DNA of 64,000 nucleotides. It comes from Myroides phaeus (GTDB lineage: Bacteria; Bacteroidota; Bacteroidia; Flavobacteriales; Flavobacteriaceae). Where the stretch lies: positions 1,192,001 to 1,256,000 of the forward strand of contig NZ_CP047050.1 of assembly GCF_009799805.1 (NCBI RefSeq), in the 5' to 3' direction. The translations under genes were made by a program, and so were the position numbers. Under the pieces are notes generated by a model, which searched no databases, was not told the DNA's origin, and saw nothing but the letters and a program-made list of their open reading frames with translations. Of this stretch, positions 60,405-64,000 are shown piece by piece. Position 1 is the first letter of the stretch. The number at the start of each line of letters is the position of its first letter.

Positions 60405-61571
60405 TTATGCAACCGATTTATTTGATATTTTGTTTACAATAACGGCAATTGCACCATCTCCCATTACGTTACAAGCAGTCCCAAAACTGTCCATCGCAAT
60501 ATAAAGAGCAATCATTAAACTTTGTTGTTCAGTATCAAATCCTAAGATTGAGTGTAACACTCCTAAAGAAGCCATAATAGCTCCACCAGGAACACCAGGA
60601 GCAGCTACCATTGCTATTCCTAACATAAAGATAAATCCTACAATTTGAAGAGGATCAATAGTGGCACCTTGTACGAGCATTAAAGCAATAGCACAAGCTA
60701 CAATTTTAAGTGTACTACCACCAAGGTGAATAGTAGCACATAAAGGAATTGTAAAACCTGCAATAGTAGGGTTGACATCATTTTTTAAAGTTTGTTTTAA
60801 AGTAATTGGAATCGCCGCAGCAGAAGACTGTGTACCCAAAGCTGTAAAGTAAGCAGGTAACATATTTCTCATTAAAGTAAGCGGATTCTTTTTACTAACT
60901 ACTCCAGCAATTGTATATTGGAATAGTAAAACAAAAATATGTAGAACGAAAATTACTCCGATGATCTTAACAAAAGTGTCAAGAACAGCAAAGACTTGTC
61001 CGTTATAAGTCATGTTTAAGAATATACCAAAAATAAAGAGCGGTAAGAAAGGAATAATAGCTCTGTTGATTAAAGACATTACTATTTTCTGAAACTCGTT
61101 AAAAACCCCTTCTAAATACGGGAAATCGTTTTTTGATATAGTTATTCCTAATAAGAAAGAAAGTATAAGAGCACTCATCACATCAAATAGAGGAGGCATA
61201 CCAATTTCAAAAAAAGGAACTAAGTTTCTTGTATTTTCACTGATGTTTTCAAAAGATTCAGTAGAAAGGATACTTGGGAAAATAGAGTAACTTACCCCAT
61301 AAGAAATGAATCCTGCAAAAAGTGTGGATCCATAAGCAATTGCTGTTGTTATAAGAAGTAGTTTACCCGCATTCTTTCCTATGTTTCCAATTGCTGGAAC
61401 AATAAGACCAATAATAATTAAAGGAATGGAGAAGCTAAGGAAACTTCCGAAAATACTATTAAACGTACTGAAGATTCTACCTATTTGTTCAGGGAGAACG
61501 TTACCTAATATGCTACCTAAGAAAATAGCAATGATTATCTGCAAAAGCAGATGTTTTTTTAAGAATTTCAT
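60405..61571 (-). CDS. Dicarboxylate/amino acid:cation symporter, second copy
   Basis: 388 residues with about eight membrane spans. DAACS signatures are T-A-L-G-T-Q-S-S-A-A-A-I-P (serine-rich hairpin, near residue 250) and A-A-P-G-V-P-G-G-A-I-M near 330. It is shorter than, and not closely similar to, the copy at 7910-9163. The substrate is not evident. It is a single-gene unit between two terminators. Confidence 0.9.
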   Translation of the reverse strand: MKFLKKHLLLQIIIAIFLGSILGNVLPEQIGRIFSTFNSIFGSFLSFSIPLIIIGLIVPAIGNIGKNAGKLLLITTAIAYGSTLFAGFISYGVSYSIFPSILSTESFENISENTRNLVPFFEIGMPPLFDVMSALILSFLLGITISKNDFPYLEGVFNEFQKIVMSLINRAIIPFLPLFIFGIFLNMTYNGQVFAVLDTFVKIIGVIFVLHIFVLLFQYTIAGVVSKKNPLTLMRNMLPAYFTALGTQSSAAAIPITLKQTLKNDVNPTIAGFTIPLCATIHLGGSTLKIVACAIALMLVQGATIDPLQIVGFIFMLGIAMVAAPGVPGGAIMASLGVLHSILGFDTEQQSLMIALYIAMDSFGTACNVMGDGAIAVIVNKISNKSVA

Positions 61572-61609
61572 ATTTTAAATCAATTGCGTAGAAGTAAATG
61601 TACGCAAAA

Positions 61610-61644
61610 AAACAAAAAGCCTCAGAATTTCTGAGGCTTTTTTA
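61610..61644. terminator. Terminator after tsf, usable from both strands
   Basis: AGCCTCAGAA and TTCTGAGGCT form a long stem with A-runs on the left and Ts on the right. It lies downstream of the tsf stop (minus) and upstream of the symporter gene. Confidence 0.85.
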
Positions 61645-61660
61645 AATTATAATAAAAAGA

Positions 61661-62626
61661 TTATCCTAAAGATGCTCTTTTGAATCCAGTGATTGCAACA
61701 CCGAAAGCGTTAACGTAGTCTCCTACTTTTTTAGCCTCATCTTTAATAAAGTTTTGGTCTAATAAAGCTTTCTCTTGGTCTAAAGTTGTGTTATCGCTGA
61801 TAAAACGTTGAATTTTTCCAGGAACGATTCTATCCCAAATAGCTTCTGGTTTACCTTCAGCTTTTAATTCAGCTTTAGCATCTTCTTCCGCTTTTTTCAA
61901 TACTTCAGGAGTAATTTGAGCGTAAGAAATATATTGAGGTACATTTTTAAGAGTTTTTCCTAAACGTACTAATTCTTCATTTTCTTTTACGATAACAGCA
62001 ATACGAGCTTCAGTTTCTTTAGCGATGAATTCTGCGTCAAAATCTTTGTAAGATAAAGTTTCAGCTCCCATAGAAGCAACTTGCATAGAGATATCTTTAC
62101 CGATTTCTTCAGCTTTAGCAACAGCTTCAGATAAAGCAACGATAGCAGCAATTTTGTTTCCGTGTACGTAAGAACCGATGAAAGCACCATCTAATACTTC
62201 GAAAGAACCGATTTCGATTTTTTCACCGATAACTCCAGTTTGCTCGATACATTTTTCAGCAACAGTCATTGAAGCATCGTAAGGAGAAGCTAAGAATTCT
62301 TCTTTAGTATTAAAGTTGATAGCTTTTTCAGCTAATTCTTTAGCTAAAGTTTGGAAAGCTTCGTTTTTACCTACGAAGTCAGTTTCACAGTTTAATGTAA
62401 TAACAACACCTCTAGTTTTATCAGCATTAACTAAAGCTACAGCAGCACCTTCGCTTGACTCACGGTCAGAACGGTTAGCAGCAACTTTTTGTCCTTTTTT
62501 ACGTAAAACTTCGATTGCTTTATCGAAATCTCCTTCAGCTTCAACTAAAGCTTTTTTACAGTCCATCATTCCGGCACCTGTTTGTTGTCTTAGTTTATTT
62601 ACTTCTGCAGCAGTAATATTCGCCAT
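61661..62626 (-). CDS. tsf: Elongation factor Ts
   Basis: 321 residues. The N-terminal UBA-like domain has R-Q-Q-T-G-A-G-M-M-D-C-K-K-A-L, and the core has L-N-C-E-T-D-F-V near residue 78, both signature motifs. It is the guanine-nucleotide exchange factor for EF-Tu. It follows rpsB by 103 bp, the intergenic region of which holds a hairpin and its own -7 box. Confidence 0.98.
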   Translation of the reverse strand: MANITAAEVNKLRQQTGAGMMDCKKALVEAEGDFDKAIEVLRKKGQKVAANRSDRESSEGAAVALVNADKTRGVVITLNCETDFVGKNEAFQTLAKELAEKAINFNTKEEFLASPYDASMTVAEKCIEQTGVIGEKIEIGSFEVLDGAFIGSYVHGNKIAAIVALSEAVAKAEEIGKDISMQVASMGAETLSYKDFDAEFIAKETEARIAVIVKENEELVRLGKTLKNVPQYISYAQITPEVLKKAEEDAKAELKAEGKPEAIWDRIVPGKIQRFISDNTTLDQEKALLDQNFIKDEAKKVGDYVNAFGVAITGFKRASLG

Positions 62627-62656
62627 TTTAGTCGTATTTAAAGTTAATAATTAAAA

Positions 62657-62712
62657 AAAGTCGTTAGTGACAGTTGAATACAAAGGTAAACATCTATCAG
62701 CATAACGACTTT
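62657..62712 (-). terminator. Long-looped hairpin with T-run between rpsB and tsf
   Basis: On the minus strand AAAGTCGTTA (62712-62703) pairs with TAACGACTTT (62666-62657) over 10 bp, extended inwards by TGATAG/CTGTCA, and is followed by a T-run. Within the loop is the -7 box TACCTTTG (62688-62681). Probably partial termination after rpsB. Confidence 0.65.
62681..62688 (-). promoter_or_regulatory. -7 box for tsf inside the intergenic hairpin
   Basis: TACCTTTG on the minus strand, a perfect -7 box 55 bp before the tsf ATG. No -33 match at standard spacing. Confidence 0.5.
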
Positions 62713-62729
62713 ATGATATTGTTAAAAAA

Positions 62730-63470
62730 TTATGCTTTAGCAGGAGCTTCTACTTTAGCAGCAGCTTCTTCTTTTTCAGATTTTCTTTCTGCATTACCTT
62801 CGATAATAGCAGAAGTAACTAAAGATAAAATTTTATCGATTGATTTAGAAGCATCATCGTTTGCTGGTATAACGAAATCAACTTGACGTGGGTCAGAGTT
62901 AGTATCTACCATAGCGAAGATCGGAATGTTTAATTTTTGAGCTTCTTTTATCGCAATGTGTTCAGCTTTAATATCTACTACAAATAGAGCTGCTGGTAGA
63001 CGAGTCATGTCAGCAATAGAACCTAAGTTCTTCTCTAATTTAGCACGAAGACGTTCTACTTGTAAACGCTCTTTTTTAGAAAGAGTCATAAATGTACCGT
63101 CTTTTTTCATTCTATCGATTGAAGCCATTTTTTTAACAGCTTTACGAATAGTAACGAAGTTTGTTAACATACCACCTGGCCATCTTTCAGTGATGTAAGG
63201 CATGTTAGCCGCAGCTGCTTTTTCAGCTACGATGTCTTTTGCTTGCTTTTTAGTAGCAACGAAAAGAACTTTTCTTCCTGATGCAGCGATTTTTTTCAAA
63301 GCTTCATTAGCTTCTTCAATTTTAGCTGCAGTTTTATATAGATTGATAATGTGAATACCATTACGCTCCATATAGATATAAGGAGCCATGTTTGGATCCC
63401 ATTTTCTAGTCATGTGTCCGAAATGAACACCTGCTTCTAGTAAATCTTTAACTTCTACTTTGTTTGCCAT
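62730..63470 (-). CDS. rpsB: 30S ribosomal protein S2
   Basis: 246 residues. Recognised from L-L-E-A-G-V-H-F-G-H at the N-terminus, R-W-P-G-G-M-L-T-N and V-D-T-N-S-D-P, with the family's usual length plus a Lys/Glu/Ala-rich tail (E-K-E-E-A-A-A-K-V-E-A-P). Order rpsI-rpsB-tsf is typical of Flavobacteria. Confidence 0.98.
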   Translation of the reverse strand: MANKVEVKDLLEAGVHFGHMTRKWDPNMAPYIYMERNGIHIINLYKTAAKIEEANEALKKIAASGRKVLFVATKKQAKDIVAEKAAAANMPYITERWPGGMLTNFVTIRKAVKKMASIDRMKKDGTFMTLSKKERLQVERLRAKLEKNLGSIADMTRLPAALFVVDIKAEHIAIKEAQKLNIPIFAMVDTNSDPRQVDFVIPANDDASKSIDKILSLVTSAIIEGNAERKSEKEEAAAKVEAPAKA

Positions 63471-63611
63471 TTTCTAATAGTTTACGTTCTGTTACTTTAG
63501 CAATGAGTAAGTAGCGATTTCTCGGTCTTAATCATTTAGATGCTAAACTACCTCTTACAGCAATTGTAAGTGGGGCAACAAAAACCTAGATTTTTTAATA
63601 ATAAATAAATA
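63471..63611 (-). other. rpsI-rpsB intergenic region
   Basis: 141 bp. CTTAC/GTAAG (63555-63571) forms a small hairpin. The region could hold a leader that S2 binds to control its own gene, as in other bacteria, but I could not recognise a known motif. No clear -7 box was found. Confidence 0.3.
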
Positions 63612-63998
63612 TTAACGTTTAGAGAATTGGAATCTCTTACGAGCTTTCTTCTGACCGAATTTCTTACGCTCAACCATACGAGGGTCACGTGTAAGTAAAC
63701 CTTCTGGTTTCAATACAGCTCTGTTTTCAACATCAATTTCACACATTGCTCTAGCGATAGCCATACGCACTGCTTCAGCTTGACCTGTTGTTCCTCCACC
63801 GTATACATTTACTTTAATATCAAAGTTCTCAGCATTTTCAGTTAATGAAAGTGGTTGTAAAACTTTGTACTGTAATGTACCAGTTGGGAAATAAATTTTA
63901 AAATCTTTTTTGTTTACTGTAATGTTTCCTGTTCCTTCTGAAACATAAACACGAGCAACAGCGGTTTTTCTTCTACCGATTTTGTGAATAACTCCCAT
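63612..63998 (-). CDS. rpsI: 30S ribosomal protein S9
   Basis: 128 residues, complete, starting [16 protein letters not shown] and ending K-R-F-Q-F-S-K-R, the basic tail that reaches the P-site tRNA. The conserved [10 protein letters not shown] and [12 protein letters not shown] motifs are present. rplM usually lies upstream, beyond the window. Confidence 0.98.
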   Translation of the reverse strand: MGVIHKIGRRKTAVARVYVSEGTGNITVNKKDFKIYFPTGTLQYKVLQPLSLTENAENFDIKVNVYGGGTTGQAEAVRMAIARAMCEIDVENRAVLKPEGLLTRDPRMVERKKFGQKKARKRFQFSKR

Positions 63999-64000
63999 TA

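Overview
The window looks like ordinary chromosome of a low-GC Flavobacteriaceae bacterium (phylum Bacteroidota). Myroides or a close relative of Flavobacterium is my best guess, which I cannot confirm without a search. The grounds are promoter elements of the Bacteroidota type (TTTG, 17-21 nt, TAnnTTTG) in front of many genes, a SusC/SusD pair, fused MurF-alanine racemase, many 'Cys-Ser-Asp' type lipoproteins, a BamA-type barrel fused to a phosphoesterase-like domain, and almost no Shine-Dalgarno sequences. I found no tRNA or rRNA gene, no insertion sequence, no prophage and no CRISPR array.

Layout. 0-4 kb: the end of a DUF2807 protein, then an ABC permease and a TolC-like protein (end of an efflux operon). 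4.1-7 kb: Mrp-type Fe-S carrier, NifU-like protein, ferredoxin-NADP reductase and 2Fe-2S ferredoxin. 7.2-9.2 kb (minus): DedA and a dicarboxylate/amino acid symporter. 9.4-16.7 kb: secreted S9 and C1 peptidases, a lipoprotein, MscS, a DJ-1/PfpI protein and DusB. 16.8-25 kb: a GAF-like protein of unknown role, an HD-DUF5706 membrane protein, a 1242-residue lipoprotein-barrel fusion and a lipoprotein beta-propeller. 25.2-28 kb: lepA and a lipoprotein. 28-33 kb: a sulfur (sulfane/thiosulfate) island with thioredoxin, MBL-rhodanese, TauE/SafE, a Crp/Fnr regulator, a split YeeE pair and DsrE. 33-36 kb: murF-alr and mscL. 36.4-43 kb: SusC/SusD/zinc metallopeptidase/DUF4302 nutrient-uptake operon. 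43-48 kb: phosphopantetheinyl transferase, Bax-inhibitor-1 protein, PnuC-like transporter, ArfB, then a TPP riboswitch in front of a TonB-dependent receptor. 48.4-53.4 kb: Rieske-like lipoprotein, greA, HIT protein, orphan histidine kinase, flavin reductase, DUF3127 protein, aat. 53.4-60.2 kb (minus): a complete thiamin operon, thiS-thiC-tenI-thiD-thiE-thiG-thiH-thiF, behind a second TPP riboswitch. 60.4-64 kb (minus): a second symporter, tsf, rpsB and rpsI.

How the parts connect. Two TPP riboswitches tie thiamin biosynthesis to a predicted outer-membrane thiamin receptor; the PnuC-like gene next to it is plausibly the inner-membrane thiamin transporter. The sulfur island appears to be a regulon: the same GTAAC-N4-GTTAC palindrome lies at exactly the same distance (36.5 bp, centre to end of the -7 box) upstream of two of its operons, the position expected for class II activation by the Crp/Fnr protein encoded between them. 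I found no complete undescribed system. The strongest leads are that regulon, the lipoprotein-barrel fusion whose phosphoesterase motifs are degenerate and whose middle part resembles a Fam20/HipA-like kinase site, the HD-DUF5706 protein related to Pycsar effectors, a cluster of TGTTGATAA motifs inside the tenI-like gene, and an 11-bp GTATAC tandem repeat at 48.1 kb.
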